Shown in pieces: positions 53,278 to 63,732 of a DNA stretch of 64,000 nt. The DNA is from Heliomicrobium modesticaldum Ice1 (GTDB taxonomy: Bacteria; Bacillota; Desulfitobacteriia; Heliobacteriales; Heliobacteriaceae): positions 1,249,001-1,313,000 of the forward strand of contig NC_010337.2 in NCBI RefSeq assembly GCF_000019165.1. The letters run 5' to 3'. Made by a program: the position numbers and the translations under genes. Position 1 is the first letter of the stretch, and the number at the start of each line of letters is the position of its first letter. A model generated the notes under the pieces. It saw only the letters and a list, made by a program, of their open reading frames with translations. It had not been told where the DNA came from and searched no databases.

Positions 53278-54836
53278 AACTCGCCTACTGGATGTATGAA
53301 GGAACCGCCCTGTCCGGGATCGCTCGGGTCGCCGGCAGCATGCCCAAGGTGCATACGGTGATCCACGGACCCCAGGGGGACGGCTATATCAATGTCATGT
53401 TTTCCATGCTGGAGCGCTTTCATAAACTCCCGCCCTTCACCCTGTCGCCCATCGGTCGGCGGGAGATGGCCCGGGGTTCGAGAGCCCGCCTCGTGGAAAC
53501 GGTTCGCCGTGTCGACGCCTTGCACCAGCCCGATGTGATCGTCATCACGCCGACCTGCTCGTCGACACTGCTGCAGGAAGACCTGCTGGCTGTCGCGAAC
53601 AGCCTCGGCCGCCAAACAAAGGCGAGGCTGATCGTGCCCCAGGTGAACGCCTTTCGGGACCTGGAGCATTTCGCCATGGATGACTTTCTGGCCCAGATGG
53701 TCGCTGCCTTCGCCGTCGAACAGCCGAAGACGGAGCGTTTCACCGTCAACCTGATCGGCCCCTCCTATCTCGGCTTTCACCAGATCCACGACCTGAACGA
53801 AATCCGGACCATGCTGGAGGAGATCGGCATCGGCGTCAACGCCGTCATCCCCTATGGGGCGACAGTGGAGACGTTGCGGAGCCTGACTCGTGCTCACCTG
53901 AACATCTGCCTCTACCGCGAATACGGCCGTGAAACCTGTGAGTACCTGCGTAAGCGCTTCGGCATCGATTACATAAGCATCACCCCCATGGGGATCCGCC
54001 AGACGGGCCGCTTCCTGCGCGCCCTCGGAGAACAGGCCGGCATCGATGTGACGCCCTACATCCGCCGCCACTTGGCGCCTTCCGGCGCCTTGGCCCGCTT
54101 CACCAAGTCGGTCGACGCCTTATCGTCCCTCTTCGGCAAAAGGGCTGTCGTCTTCGGCGATTTCAGCCACGCTGTCGGGGCGACCTACCTGCTGCGCGAG
54201 ATCGGCCTACAGGTGGTGTGGGCCGGCACCTATATGACCGCCTGGAAGGACGAATTCACCGAGGCTGTCGCCGCCCTGACCGATGAAGCTTTTGTCTGTG
54301 ACGACTTCCAGGCCGTGAGCCGGAAGATCCGCGACACCCAACCGGACATCGTCTTCGGCACCCAGATGGAGCGGCACAGCGCCGCCCGCTATGAACTGCC
54401 CTGCATCGTCATCAGCAGTCCTGCCCATATCCTCAACTTCCCCCTCTTTCCGGCGCCGGTCCTCGGCTACCGGGGGATGACCCGCCTGCTCGACACGATC
54501 AACCAGACGATCAAACTCGGTCTGGAAGAACACCTGGTCAACATGTTCGGAGAAGACACCGCCTCGGAAAGGCAGATGGAAGCGGCGTCCGCCGCGGCAA
54601 GAGGCACCGCGACAGCTCCGACAGGAGCTGCGGGCGCCGTTGCAACCGTCGATGAATTGCAATGGGACGCCGAGGCCGAGAAGGCCTTAAAGCAGGTACC
54701 CTTTTTCGTAAGAGGAAAAGTGCAGCGCAACACCGAGAATTATGCCCGCGAGCGCGGGTACAGCGAGGTCACGCTGGACGTGATCTACGCCGCCAAGGCC
54801 TATTTCGAGGGCAAGGGAAATCAAGGCAACCGGTGA
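53274..54836 (+). CDS. bchB: Dark-operative protochlorophyllide reductase subunit BchB
   Basis: 520-aa NifK-like subunit that pairs with BchN. GTG 53274 gives [20 protein letters not shown] and places Asp36 (PQGDGYINV) exactly where BchB supplies the unusual fourth ligand of the NB cluster; GTG 53265 would shift it. [14 protein letters not shown] and [11 protein letters not shown] are conserved. The C-terminal about 60 residues ([20 protein letters not shown]) resemble the light-independent reductase tail domain. Confidence 0.96.
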   Translation: MKLAYWMYEGTALSGIARVAGSMPKVHTVIHGPQGDGYINVMFSMLERFHKLPPFTLSPIGRREMARGSRARLVETVRRVDALHQPDVIVITPTCSSTLLQEDLLAVANSLGRQTKARLIVPQVNAFRDLEHFAMDDFLAQMVAAFAVEQPKTERFTVNLIGPSYLGFHQIHDLNEIRTMLEEIGIGVNAVIPYGATVETLRSLTRAHLNICLYREYGRETCEYLRKRFGIDYISITPMGIRQTGRFLRALGEQAGIDVTPYIRRHLAPSGALARFTKSVDALSSLFGKRAVVFGDFSHAVGATYLLREIGLQVVWAGTYMTAWKDEFTEAVAALTDEAFVCDDFQAVSRKIRDTQPDIVFGTQMERHSAARYELPCIVISSPAHILNFPLFPAPVLGYRGMTRLLDTINQTIKLGLEEHLVNMFGEDTASERQMEAASAAARGTATAPTGAAGAVATVDELQWDAEAEKALKQVPFFVRGKVQRNTENYARERGYSEVTLDVIYAAKAYFEGKGNQGNR

Positions 54837-54859
54837 TTGCCGACGGGAGGAGATACGCG

Positions 54860-55957
54860 ATGACACAAGCGCAACCATCGAACCATAGCGATCGGCGGCA
54901 GCCGGCGCAGATCAAAGTGCCGACCTATCCCTTTACGGCGATCATCGGCCAGGAAGAGATGAAACTGGCCCTCATCCTGAACGTGATCGACCCGCGCATC
55001 GGCGGCGTCATGATCATGGGCGATCGGGGGACGGGCAAGTCGACGACGGTCCGCGCGCTGGCTGAACTGCTGCCGGAAGTGCCTTCGGTGGCCGATTGTC
55101 CCTTCGGGTGCCACCCGGAAAAAACAAGCGAGATGTGCCCCAGCTGCCGCGAACGGATGGCAGAAGGGGAAGCGCTGCCCATCACGTACCGCAAGACCCG
55201 CGTCGTCGACCTCCCGCTGGGCGCGACGGAAGACCGCGTCTGCGGCACCATCGATATCCAGAAGGCCTTGGCCGAAGGGGTCAAAGCCTTTGAACCGGGC
55301 CTCTTGGCCCAAGCCAATCGCGGTTTCCTCTATGTGGACGAGGTCAACCTCCTCGACGACCACCTCGTCGACGTCCTCCTCGACAGCGCCGCCTCCGGCG
55401 TCAACGTGGTCGAACGGGAAGGGATCAGCATCCGCCACCCGGCCCGCTTCGTCCTCGTCGGTTCGGGCAACCCGGAAGAAGGGGAACTGCGTCCCCAGCT
55501 GCTCGACCGTTTCGGCCTCCATGCCCAGATCCGCACCTTGCGCGACGCCCAGAAGCGCGTCGCCATCATTCGCAGCCGCAGCGATTTCGATAACGACCCG
55601 GAGAGCTTCATCGAAAAATTCCATGCGCCCCAGGCGGAACTGCAGGCCAAGATCAGCCGGGCCAAAGAGATCCTGGGCGATGTGACCATCGGCGATGAGG
55701 TGCTCTTGAAGATCGCCCAGCTCTGCATCGACCTGGAGATCGACGGCCACCGGGGCGAGCTGGTCTTGGCCCGGACAGCCAAAGCCCTCGCTGCCTTTGA
55801 AGGCCGGACGGAGGTCTGTGACGACGATGTAGCCCGCATTGCCGTCCTCGGACTGCGCCACCGCTTGCGCAAGGATCCGCTGGCGACAATGGACAACGGC
55901 CGCCGCGTTCAAGAAAAAGTGGCCCAGATTTTCGGAGTTGAGAAGGCGGGAGCATGA
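54860..55957 (+). CDS. bchI: Magnesium chelatase subunit I
   Basis: 365-aa AAA+ ATPase motor of Mg insertion. Walker [15 protein letters not shown] (about 54-62), Walker [12 protein letters not shown]-like [15 protein letters not shown], arginine-finger region [12 protein letters not shown] four-Cys insert, Cys80-x3-Cys84-x8-Cys93-x2-Cys96, follows helix 1. ATG 54860 follows GGGAGG; the long upstream frame overlaps bchB. Stop overlaps bchD as ATGA. Confidence 0.97.
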   Translation: MTQAQPSNHSDRRQPAQIKVPTYPFTAIIGQEEMKLALILNVIDPRIGGVMIMGDRGTGKSTTVRALAELLPEVPSVADCPFGCHPEKTSEMCPSCRERMAEGEALPITYRKTRVVDLPLGATEDRVCGTIDIQKALAEGVKAFEPGLLAQANRGFLYVDEVNLLDDHLVDVLLDSAASGVNVVEREGISIRHPARFVLVGSGNPEEGELRPQLLDRFGLHAQIRTLRDAQKRVAIIRSRSDFDNDPESFIEKFHAPQAELQAKISRAKEILGDVTIGDEVLLKIAQLCIDLEIDGHRGELVLARTAKALAAFEGRTEVCDDDVARIAVLGLRHRLRKDPLATMDNGRRVQEKVAQIFGVEKAGA

Positions 55958-57948
55958 AGACAAACAGCCTGCCCTTGGCGGCCATCACCGGACAGGAAGG
56001 CATCAAACGAGCGCTGCTCCTCGTTGCCGTCGATCCAGGCTTAAAAGGGGTGGCCATCGCCGGGCCGCGCGGAACAGGCAAGACCATCCTGGCCCGCGGG
56101 CTCCGGCAGCTGCTGCCGAAGATCGAACAGATCCGGGGCTGTCCCTGCCACTGTCGCCCGGACAAACCGGCCAGCTGGTGCAGCCGCTGCCGCGAACAGT
56201 ACGGCGGTAGTGAATTCAGCGATGGCGGCAGCCTACCTGTTGTTTGCCGGGAAGCCCCCTTCATAGAGGTCCCTCTCGGCGCCACGGAAGACCGTCTGCT
56301 CGGCGCCATCGATGTGGAGCAGTCCCTGGCCGGCGGCGCCCGGGCCTGGCAGCCGGGTCTCATCGGCGAGGCCAACGGCGGCGTCCTCTACGTGGACCAG
56401 TTGAACCTGCTGGACGACGGGCTCGTCAACTCCCTTTTCGACGCCATGTCGGGGATCTGCCGCCTCGAACGGGAGGGCATCTCCGTTCAATATCCTTCCG
56501 ACTTTGTCCTCGTTGGGACCTACGACCCGGACGAGGGCGCCCTGCGGGGCCATCTGGCTGACCGTATCGCGATTCATGTGACAAGCGGCGTCATCGACGA
56601 CCTGGAACAGCGCATCGAGATCATGCGCCGCCAGGAACTGTTCGTCGATGAGCCGGAGGCTTTTGAAAAATTGTACGCCGACGAGCAGAGCGATCTGCTG
56701 CGCAAGATCGACGGGGCGCGCGAACGCCTGCCTGCCGTCACCATAACGGAGAGCCAGGTCCTCTACCTGATCGGTCAGTCACTGAAACGGGGCGTTCCCG
56801 GTCATCGGGGCGATCTCTTCGCCGTCCGTCTCGCCAAAGCCCACGCGGCCCTGGAGGGCCGGATGGCTGTCGAGCCGATCGACCTCGCCCTGGCTGTCGA
56901 ACTCGTGATCAAGCCGCGGCAGACTGTCGACCTTCCCGAAGAAGAAGCGCAACAACCGCCGCCGCCCCCTCCACCGCCTCCGCCACCGCCCGAGCCGGAC
57001 AGAGACAACAAGGAAGACCCGCCGCCGGAAGCGCCGAAAGACGAGCAGACGATGACCCTGCCCGAGGAGTTCTTCTTCGACGCTGAGGACGTCCCCGTTG
57101 AAGACGAACTGCTCTCCTTGCAGAATAAGGCCCAGCGGCAGGCCCGCGGCGGCGCTCACGGCAAGCAGAAGAGCATGGAGCGGGGACGCTACGCCCGCGC
57201 ACTGTTGCCGCCTCCGGGCAAGCCCTCGCGGATCGCCGTCGACGCCACACTGCGGGCGGCTGCGCCCTACCAGCAGGAGCGGCGACGGTCCGGCAAGTTC
57301 GGCAACCGCGAGGTCATCGTCACCGATTCGGACCTGCGGGCGAAACAATTCGTCCGCAAGTCAGGCGCATTGATCATCTTCGTTGTGGACGCCAGCGGAA
57401 GCATGGCCTTCAACCGGATGAGCAGCGCCAAGGGCGCCGTCTCGGTGCTGTTGAATGAAGCCTACGTCAATCGTGACAAAGTCGCCATGATCATCTTCCG
57501 CGGTCAGAAGGCGGAGGTTATCGTGCCGCCTACCCGCAGCGTCGAACTGGCGAAGAAGCGCTTCGACCAGGTGCCTGTCGGCGGCGGTTCGCCTCTCGCC
57601 GACGCTATCGCGCAAGCCCTTGAACTGGGCGTCAAGAGTGTCGGCAGCGATGTGGGACAGGTGATCATCACCTTGATCACCGACGGCCGCGGCAACATCC
57701 CCCTCCACCCCGAGGAGGGTCCCAAAAACCGGGAGCAACTGAACGAAGAGATCTTAGCGCTCAGCCGCAAGATCCCGGAGCAGGGTTTTTCCATGCTCGT
57801 CATCGATACGGCCAACAAGTTCACCTCCACCGGATTTGCCGAAAAGATCGCCGAAGCGGCTTTCGGCCAGTACTACTACCTGCCCAAGATGTCGGCGACG
57901 ACGCTTGCCGAGACGGTCAAAAGCGGCGTGCACGCGCTGCGGAAATAA
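55954..57948 (+). CDS. bchD: Magnesium chelatase subunit D
   Basis: 664 aa. The N-terminal AAA+ domain keeps [14 protein letters not shown] and [14 protein letters not shown]. It carries Cys63-x3-Cys67-x8-Cys76-x2-Cys79, the same spacing as BchI. A 12-Pro run (about 335-347) and an acidic linker lead to a C-terminal vWA domain with [15 protein letters not shown] (about 478). Bridges BchI and BchH. Translationally coupled to bchI, 13 bases before bchH. Confidence 0.97.
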   Translation: MKTNSLPLAAITGQEGIKRALLLVAVDPGLKGVAIAGPRGTGKTILARGLRQLLPKIEQIRGCPCHCRPDKPASWCSRCREQYGGSEFSDGGSLPVVCREAPFIEVPLGATEDRLLGAIDVEQSLAGGARAWQPGLIGEANGGVLYVDQLNLLDDGLVNSLFDAMSGICRLEREGISVQYPSDFVLVGTYDPDEGALRGHLADRIAIHVTSGVIDDLEQRIEIMRRQELFVDEPEAFEKLYADEQSDLLRKIDGARERLPAVTITESQVLYLIGQSLKRGVPGHRGDLFAVRLAKAHAALEGRMAVEPIDLALAVELVIKPRQTVDLPEEEAQQPPPPPPPPPPPPEPDRDNKEDPPPEAPKDEQTMTLPEEFFFDAEDVPVEDELLSLQNKAQRQARGGAHGKQKSMERGRYARALLPPPGKPSRIAVDATLRAAAPYQQERRRSGKFGNREVIVTDSDLRAKQFVRKSGALIIFVVDASGSMAFNRMSSAKGAVSVLLNEAYVNRDKVAMIIFRGQKAEVIVPPTRSVELAKKRFDQVPVGGGSPLADAIAQALELGVKSVGSDVGQVIITLITDGRGNIPLHPEEGPKNREQLNEEILALSRKIPEQGFSMLVIDTANKFTSTGFAEKIAEAAFGQYYYLPKMSATTLAETVKSGVHALRK

Positions 57949-57961
57949 AGGGGGATAGCCA

Positions 57962-60900
57962 ATGTCGAAAAAGGTCATGCGGTTTGTCCATGTCTATCTG
58001 GAGCGGCAGATTTGCAGCGCCTTCAGCCGGGCCATCGAGATGAGCAATCGCACCCAACCCATCGAGATCAGCGTCACCTCCTTTTGCGTGCACGAGTTGA
58101 AAGAGAAGGTCAAGATCGAAGAGTTTCGCCGGGCCGTGCTGAACGCCGACCTGCTCTTCGTCGGCCACGTCTTTGTCGACGACATCGCCCGCACCATCGC
58201 TGACGTGATCCGCAAGGAAGGTCAACAGGTGCCGACGGTCGTGTGCGTCAACGCCATGCCGGAGCTGATGAAGCTGACCCGCATGGGCGGGTTCAAGATG
58301 GGCAGCGAACAGTCCAACGAATACATGAACATCATCAAGCGCTTCAAGAAGACCATCGACACGGAAGAGGCGCAATCGAAAAAATCCGGTCCGCCCATCA
58401 ACACCGACGTGATGATGACCCTCGTCCGCACCGTGCCTAAGCTGTTGAAATACATACCCGGCAAGATGCAGGACCTGCGCTCCTACATGCTCTGCTACCT
58501 CTACTGGCTCAACGGATCGCCCAAAAACCTGGGCAACATGTTGCTCATGCTGGCCAAGCAGTACTTTGCGCCCGAAGCGGACATCTCTTTTGACGCGCCT
58601 GTTGAGTATGCCGAAGAGGGGATCTACCACCCCGATTCGGATCGTTGGTTCACCAGCCGCGCCGAGTATGAGGAGTGGTATCGCCGTCACGCGCCCTCCG
58701 AGTTGCGCGTTGGCCTGATCGTCCTGCGCACGAGCCTGCTGGCAGACAACCATGATCACTATGACGCTGTCATCCGCGCCCTTGAAGCAAAAGGCCTTGG
58801 CGTCGTCCCCGGCATCGCCAAAGGTCTCGACTACCGCCATGTGGTGGAGCATATGTTCATGGGCAAAGGGGATGTGCGCAAGGTCGACGGCGTGATCTCC
58901 CTCACCTCCTTCAGCCTCGTCGGCGGTCCTGCTTCCAACGACGCCGAAAGCGCCGTCAAGGTCCTCTCGGCCCTTGGTGTGCCCTACCTGTCGGCGATCC
59001 CCCTTGAGTTCCAGACCATCGACGAGTGGAAGTCCGACCTGTCTGGCCTGAACCCGGTCCAGGTCGCCTTGAACGTCGCCATCCCCGAGCTGGACGGTCT
59101 CGTCGGCCCCACCGTCTACAGCGGCTACGCCGTCCACGGCGCCTCCAAGGCCATCCCTATTCCGGAGCGGATCGAACTGCTCACGGAGCGGATGCGGCGC
59201 ATGATCCGGCTCCGCACCACGGCGAAGGCCGACAAAAAGCTGGCCATCGTCATCTTCAGCTTTCCGCCAGACAAGGGGAACGTGGGGACGGCGGCTTATC
59301 TCGATGTTTTCAAATCCCTCTACAACCTGCTTCGCCGCCTTGACGAAGAGGGGTATTCGGTCGAGCTTCCCGAGAGCCCGGAAGGGCTGATCAAGATGAT
59401 CGTCGACGACGAAACGTCCATGCTGCCCTCGGCCAACCTGCATGTGGGCGGTCGCATCACCGTCGAAGAGTACGAGAAGATCAACCCTTACTGGAAAGAG
59501 ATCGCCGAGACCTGGGGACCGGCGCCGGGCGAACTGAACACGGACGGTCAGGACCTGCTCGTCTTTGGCCGCCGCCTCGGCAACGTTTTTATCGGTGTGC
59601 AGCCTTCCTTCGGCTATGAGAGCGACCCCATCAAACTGCTCTTCACCCGCAACGCCTGTCCCCACCACGGCTTCGCCGCCTTCTACCGCTGGCTCGACAA
59701 GGTCTATCAGGCCGATGCACTGCTCCACTTCGGCACCCACGGTGCCTTGGAGTTCATGCCTGGTCACCAGGTGGGCATGACCGAGTCCTGCTGGCCCGAC
59801 CGCCTGTTGGGGCCGGTGCCCAACTTCTACCTCTATAGTGTCAACAACCCCTCTGAGGCGACCATCGCGAAGCGGCGGAGCGCCGCCACCCTCGTCTCCT
59901 ACCTGACGCCGCCGGCTGAGAATGCCGGCCTCTACAAGGACCTGAGGGACTTAAAAGACCTGATCAACATGTGGGGAGAGAATCGCCATAACGCCCGCGG
60001 CGAGTCCATCTTGGAGACGATCATCGAAAAAGTCCTGGCCCTGCACCTCGACAAAGACGTGCCGCTGACGAAAGAACCGGGCCAGGAGTTCATTGGCAAG
60101 CTCTATGTCTACCTGACCGACCTGGAAAACCGCCTCATCCCGACGGGCTTACATATCCTCGGCGAGGCGCCCCACGCCCAGACGCTCGGCGACTACCTCT
60201 CGGCCATCAGCTACTTCGACCGCCCCGAAAAAGGCATCCGCTCCCTGGCCGGGTTAGCCTCTGAGGCCATGGGCATCCCCTTCAGCGAACTGGAACGGCG
60301 CGCCGAACTGGGCGAGCAGGCGGCGATTGAAAAGCTGGAGGTGGTGCGCCAGGCGGTGCAGCACGGCGTTCAAAGGATGATCGCCGAGTTCCTCCAAAAA
60401 GACGAGCGGGGCCGCTTCAGCTTCCTGCGCGGCAAGGCAGAGACGCTCGCCGCTAAGGCCATGCAGGAATTCCTCCTTGACCGCGTGCAGACCGGCTTGG
60501 AGGTCGACATCGCCACGGCTGCCCGCACCTTCGTCTACCTGCAAGATGTCCTCAAGGACATCGTCCTGGCCGAAGAGGTCGACGGCCTGATCAAGGCCCT
60601 CGACGGCGAGTACATCAAGCCGGGACCGGGCGGCGACCCTGTGCGCAACCCGAAGACGCTGCCGACCGGTCACAACATCCATGCCCTAGATCCCCAGGCG
60701 ATCCCCACCTCCGTCGCTGTCCGCGCCGGCCAGCGGGTCGCCGAGATGATGCTGCAAAAACTCTATGACGCCAATGGTGTCTATCCCGAGTCGATTGCCG
60801 TCGTCCTCTGGGGCACCGACAACATCAAGACCTACGGCGAAGGCATCGCTCAGGCGATGGCCCTGATGGGCGTCAAACCGGTGCCGGACGATCTGGGCCG

Positions 60901-61855
60901 CATGACCCGCCTGCGTCTCATCCCCCTTGAGGAACTGGGTCGGCCCCGTATCGACGTGGTCGTCACCGTCTCAGGCATCTTCCGCGACCTCTTCCAGAAT
61001 CAGATGGAACTCCTCGACGAGGCCGTCAAGATGGCCGCCACCGCTGACGAGCCCCTTGAGCTGAACTATATCCGCAAGCACGCCATCGCCCAAGCTGAGG
61101 AGATGAACATCTCCATCGAACAGGCCGCCACGCGCGTTTTTTCTAATGCGCCGGGCAGCTACGGCGGCAACGTGAACCAGATGGTCGAAAACAGCGCCTG
61201 GGAAGAAGCCGGCGAACTGGCCGACACCTTCATCAAACGCAAGGGTTTTGCCTACGGCAAACAGGTGCGCGGCGAGGTGGCCGACGAGATTTACCGCTCC
61301 GCCCTCTCCAATGTGGATACGAGCTTCCAAAACGTAGACTCCTCTGAGGTGGGCATCGTCGACATCGACCACTACTACGAGTACCTGGGCGGCGTTTCGG
61401 CGGCTGTGAAGAGCATTCGCGGCGAAAAGCCCAATGTGCTCGTCGCCGATACGACGACACCGAAGGTGCAGATCCGCTACTTGGAAGAGATGGTCCGCTT
61501 CGAGACGCGGACGAAGACCCTCAACCCCAAGTGGTATGAAGGCATGCTCAAGCACGGCTACGAAGGCGTCCGGGAGATCCAGTCTCGCGTCGACAATACC
61601 TTCGGTTGGAGTGCCACCACGGACGCCGTTGACAACTGGGTCTATGACGAGATCACCGACGTCTACATCACCGATGAGACGATGCGCAACCGCCTGAAGG
61701 AACTGAACGCGCACGCCTTGCGCGGGATCGTCCGCCGACTTTTGGAGGCCAACCGCCGCGGCTTCTGGGAAGCCGACGAAGAGAAGCTCGATAAATTGAT
61801 GGAGATCTACCAGGACATCGAGGATGAGATCGAAGGGGTCAGTGTTCCGGCTTGA
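57962..61855 (+). CDS. bchH: Magnesium chelatase subunit H
   Basis: 1297-aa porphyrin-binding subunit; CobN/BchH family. The N-terminal domain about 1-200 has MRFVHVYLERQICSAFSRAI, the middle LHFGTHGALEFMPGHQVG, then VSGIFRDLFQNQMELLDEAV and RVFSNAPGSYGGNVNQMVE, all family signatures. Length is at the upper normal end. Takes protoporphyrin IX, supplied from the HemA pathway, and passes Mg-protoporphyrin to BchM. A strong ribosome site lies just before ATG 57962. Confidence 0.97.
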   Translation: MSKKVMRFVHVYLERQICSAFSRAIEMSNRTQPIEISVTSFCVHELKEKVKIEEFRRAVLNADLLFVGHVFVDDIARTIADVIRKEGQQVPTVVCVNAMPELMKLTRMGGFKMGSEQSNEYMNIIKRFKKTIDTEEAQSKKSGPPINTDVMMTLVRTVPKLLKYIPGKMQDLRSYMLCYLYWLNGSPKNLGNMLLMLAKQYFAPEADISFDAPVEYAEEGIYHPDSDRWFTSRAEYEEWYRRHAPSELRVGLIVLRTSLLADNHDHYDAVIRALEAKGLGVVPGIAKGLDYRHVVEHMFMGKGDVRKVDGVISLTSFSLVGGPASNDAESAVKVLSALGVPYLSAIPLEFQTIDEWKSDLSGLNPVQVALNVAIPELDGLVGPTVYSGYAVHGASKAIPIPERIELLTERMRRMIRLRTTAKADKKLAIVIFSFPPDKGNVGTAAYLDVFKSLYNLLRRLDEEGYSVELPESPEGLIKMIVDDETSMLPSANLHVGGRITVEEYEKINPYWKEIAETWGPAPGELNTDGQDLLVFGRRLGNVFIGVQPSFGYESDPIKLLFTRNACPHHGFAAFYRWLDKVYQADALLHFGTHGALEFMPGHQVGMTESCWPDRLLGPVPNFYLYSVNNPSEATIAKRRSAATLVSYLTPPAENAGLYKDLRDLKDLINMWGENRHNARGESILETIIEKVLALHLDKDVPLTKEPGQEFIGKLYVYLTDLENRLIPTGLHILGEAPHAQTLGDYLSAISYFDRPEKGIRSLAGLASEAMGIPFSELERRAELGEQAAIEKLEVVRQAVQHGVQRMIAEFLQKDERGRFSFLRGKAETLAAKAMQEFLLDRVQTGLEVDIATAARTFVYLQDVLKDIVLAEEVDGLIKALDGEYIKPGPGGDPVRNPKTLPTGHNIHALDPQAIPTSVAVRAGQRVAEMMLQKLYDANGVYPESIAVVLWGTDNIKTYGEGIAQAMALMGVKPVPDDLGRMTRLRLIPLEELGRPRIDVVVTVSGIFRDLFQNQMELLDEAVKMAATADEPLELNYIRKHAIAQAEEMNISIEQAATRVFSNAPGSYGGNVNQMVENSAWEEAGELADTFIKRKGFAYGKQVRGEVADEIYRSALSNVDTSFQNVDSSEVGIVDIDHYYEYLGGVSAAVKSIRGEKPNVLVADTTTPKVQIRYLEEMVRFETRTKTLNPKWYEGMLKHGYEGVREIQSRVDNTFGWSATTDAVDNWVYDEITDVYITDETMRNRLKELNAHALRGIVRRLLEANRRGFWEADEEKLDKLMEIYQDIEDEIEGVSVPA

Positions 61856-61922
61856 TCGAAGACCGAGCTCCTTCGAAATCAAGACAAAAATAACCTTCGC
61901 ACAGGATAGGGGAGAATTTGGC

Positions 61923-63479
61923 GTGAAACAAACGACAAGGAACCACGGTAAAGTCGTCGTGGTCGGCTCCGGCGCCGGCGGCCTGAGCGCCGCCGTCCGT
62001 CTGGCCGCTCAGGGCTGGGATGTGACGGTGCTGGAAAAAGAAGCGACGATCGGCGGACGGCTGAGCGCCGTTGAGGCGGACGGGTACACCATCGACATCG
62101 GGCCGACCATCCTGATGATGAACGATGTCTTTGAACAGTTCTTTCAGGATCACGGACGGGATATCCGTGACTACCTGGAACTCGTCCGCGTCGACCCCTG
62201 CTACCACCTGCATTTTACCGATGGGACCCGCCTGACCCCTTCCATCGATATGAAAAAGCTCCTCGACGAGATCCGTTCGCTGAACCCGGACGATGTCGAC
62301 GGCTACCTGCGCTATCTTGCGCAGATCCACCGGCGCTACATGTACGCGCGCCATCACTTCATTGAGAAAGCCTTCGTGAAGCCTTCCGACTTCTTCAACC
62401 CCGAAACCCTGTCGGCCATGCTGCAGTTGAAGACCCTTAACAGCATGTATGACGACATCGCCCGCTTCATCAAGGACGAGCGCCTGCGCATCGCCCTGAC
62501 CTTCCAGGCGATTTACCTGGGCATATCGCCCTTCGACGCCCCCTCGATCTACACGCTCATCGCCTATGTGGAGCACGGTTTGAGCGGCGTCTGGTACCCG
62601 AAGGGCGGCATGAACGCCATCGCCAAGGCGATGGCGCGACTGCTCGGTGAGTTCGGCGGCGTCATCCGCTGCAACGCCGAGGTGGCCCAGATCCGTATCG
62701 AGAACGGCCGAGCCCGCGGCGTCCGCCTCGTCAACGGCGAAGAGATCGTTGCCGACGTAGTCATCTCCAATGCCGATTTCCCCTACACGATGGAAAAGCT
62801 CGTCGAGCCTGCCTACCGGGGCAAGTACAGGCCGGAGAAGCTGGCGCGCATGGAAAACACGGTCGGGACCTTCATGCTCTATCTGGGTGTCAACAAGCGC
62901 TACAAAGACCTGCACATCCACAACATCTATTTTACGCCCGACTATAAAAAGAGCATGGACGAGTTGTTCTCCGCCCGTATTCTGCCGGAAGACCCGGCCA
63001 TGTACGTCTATTCGCCGACAAAGTACGACGCCACGGTAGCGCCGCCGGGTAAAGAGGTGATCTATGTCCTCGTCCCGGTGCCTAACCTGGACAGCGGCAT
63101 CGATTGGAAAAAAGAGACGAGCCGCTACCGCGAACTGGTTCTCAAGAAGCTGGAACGGTGGGGGCTTACTCGCCTGCGCCAACACATCGACTTTGAACGG
63201 ATCTACACACCGGAGACCTTTCAGAAGCGCTTCAACGTCTACCATGGCGCTTCTTTCGGCTTGGCGCCGACCCTATTTCAGTCTGGTTACTTCCGACCGA
63301 GCATCAAGTCAGAGAAGGTGAGCAACCTCTATTTCACCGGCGCCAGCGTCCACCCTGGCGGCGGCGTCCCCGTCGTCCTCGTCTGCGGCAAGCTGGTCTC
63401 CGATCAGGTGATGAAGGACAACGGACTGGCCATGAAAATCAGCCCTAATGCGGCCAAGGGCGTAGCGGCGACCTTTTGA
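61923..63479 (+). CDS. crtN: Phytoene desaturase family, C30 diapophytoene desaturase CrtN
   Basis: 518-aa FAD enzyme that desaturates 4,4'-diapophytoene toward diaponeurosporene, the heliobacterial carotenoid. KVVVVGSGAGGLSAAVRLA is the dinucleotide fold; TIGGRLSAVEADGYTIDIGP is the CrtI signature; FTGASVHPGGGVPVVLV is the C-terminal FAD motif. GTG 61923 after ATAGGGGAG is chosen; the frame also opens at 61824 inside bchH. C30 rather than C40 substrate is inferred from the organism. No crtM is in the window. Confidence 0.93.
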   Translation: MKQTTRNHGKVVVVGSGAGGLSAAVRLAAQGWDVTVLEKEATIGGRLSAVEADGYTIDIGPTILMMNDVFEQFFQDHGRDIRDYLELVRVDPCYHLHFTDGTRLTPSIDMKKLLDEIRSLNPDDVDGYLRYLAQIHRRYMYARHHFIEKAFVKPSDFFNPETLSAMLQLKTLNSMYDDIARFIKDERLRIALTFQAIYLGISPFDAPSIYTLIAYVEHGLSGVWYPKGGMNAIAKAMARLLGEFGGVIRCNAEVAQIRIENGRARGVRLVNGEEIVADVVISNADFPYTMEKLVEPAYRGKYRPEKLARMENTVGTFMLYLGVNKRYKDLHIHNIYFTPDYKKSMDELFSARILPEDPAMYVYSPTKYDATVAPPGKEVIYVLVPVPNLDSGIDWKKETSRYRELVLKKLERWGLTRLRQHIDFERIYTPETFQKRFNVYHGASFGLAPTLFQSGYFRPSIKSEKVSNLYFTGASVHPGGGVPVVLVCGKLVSDQVMKDNGLAMKISPNAAKGVAATF

Positions 63480-63547
63480 AACGCCTCATCAGTCGAGGAG
63501 CCAACGCACAGATAAATCATAAAACGATGAAAGGCTGCGAATGTCGT

Positions 63548-63580
63548 CGCGGCCTTTTTCCACATACGGAAAAGGCCGCG
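63548..63580. terminator. Inverted repeat after crtN
   Basis: CGCGGCCTTTTTCC (63548-63561) and GGAAAAGGCCGCG (63568-63580), loop ACATAC, with one extra T. It can terminate in either direction and likely ends the bch-crtN operon. A second pairing AAAGGC..GCGA with TCGC..GGCCTTTT overlaps it. Confidence 0.75.
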
Positions 63581-63732
63581 AAGGCGGCTGTGGCAAAAGA
63601 CCCCTGCCATTTCTGTATAATGAACACGAAAATTTTGCGCCGCAACCTTGTCTGCCCCGACAATTTTCGCTTGCGTCGATAGGTATAATGGAAAAAGATA
63701 CCAAACGGCGAAGGTGAAACGGGGGATCAAGA

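Noticed and set aside
57917-59767. A 616-residue open frame antisense to the start of bchH
   Set aside because: No ribosome site or motif; it mirrors bchH codon choice. Similar long shadows over mfd, bchI, glmU and crtN were dropped for the same reason.
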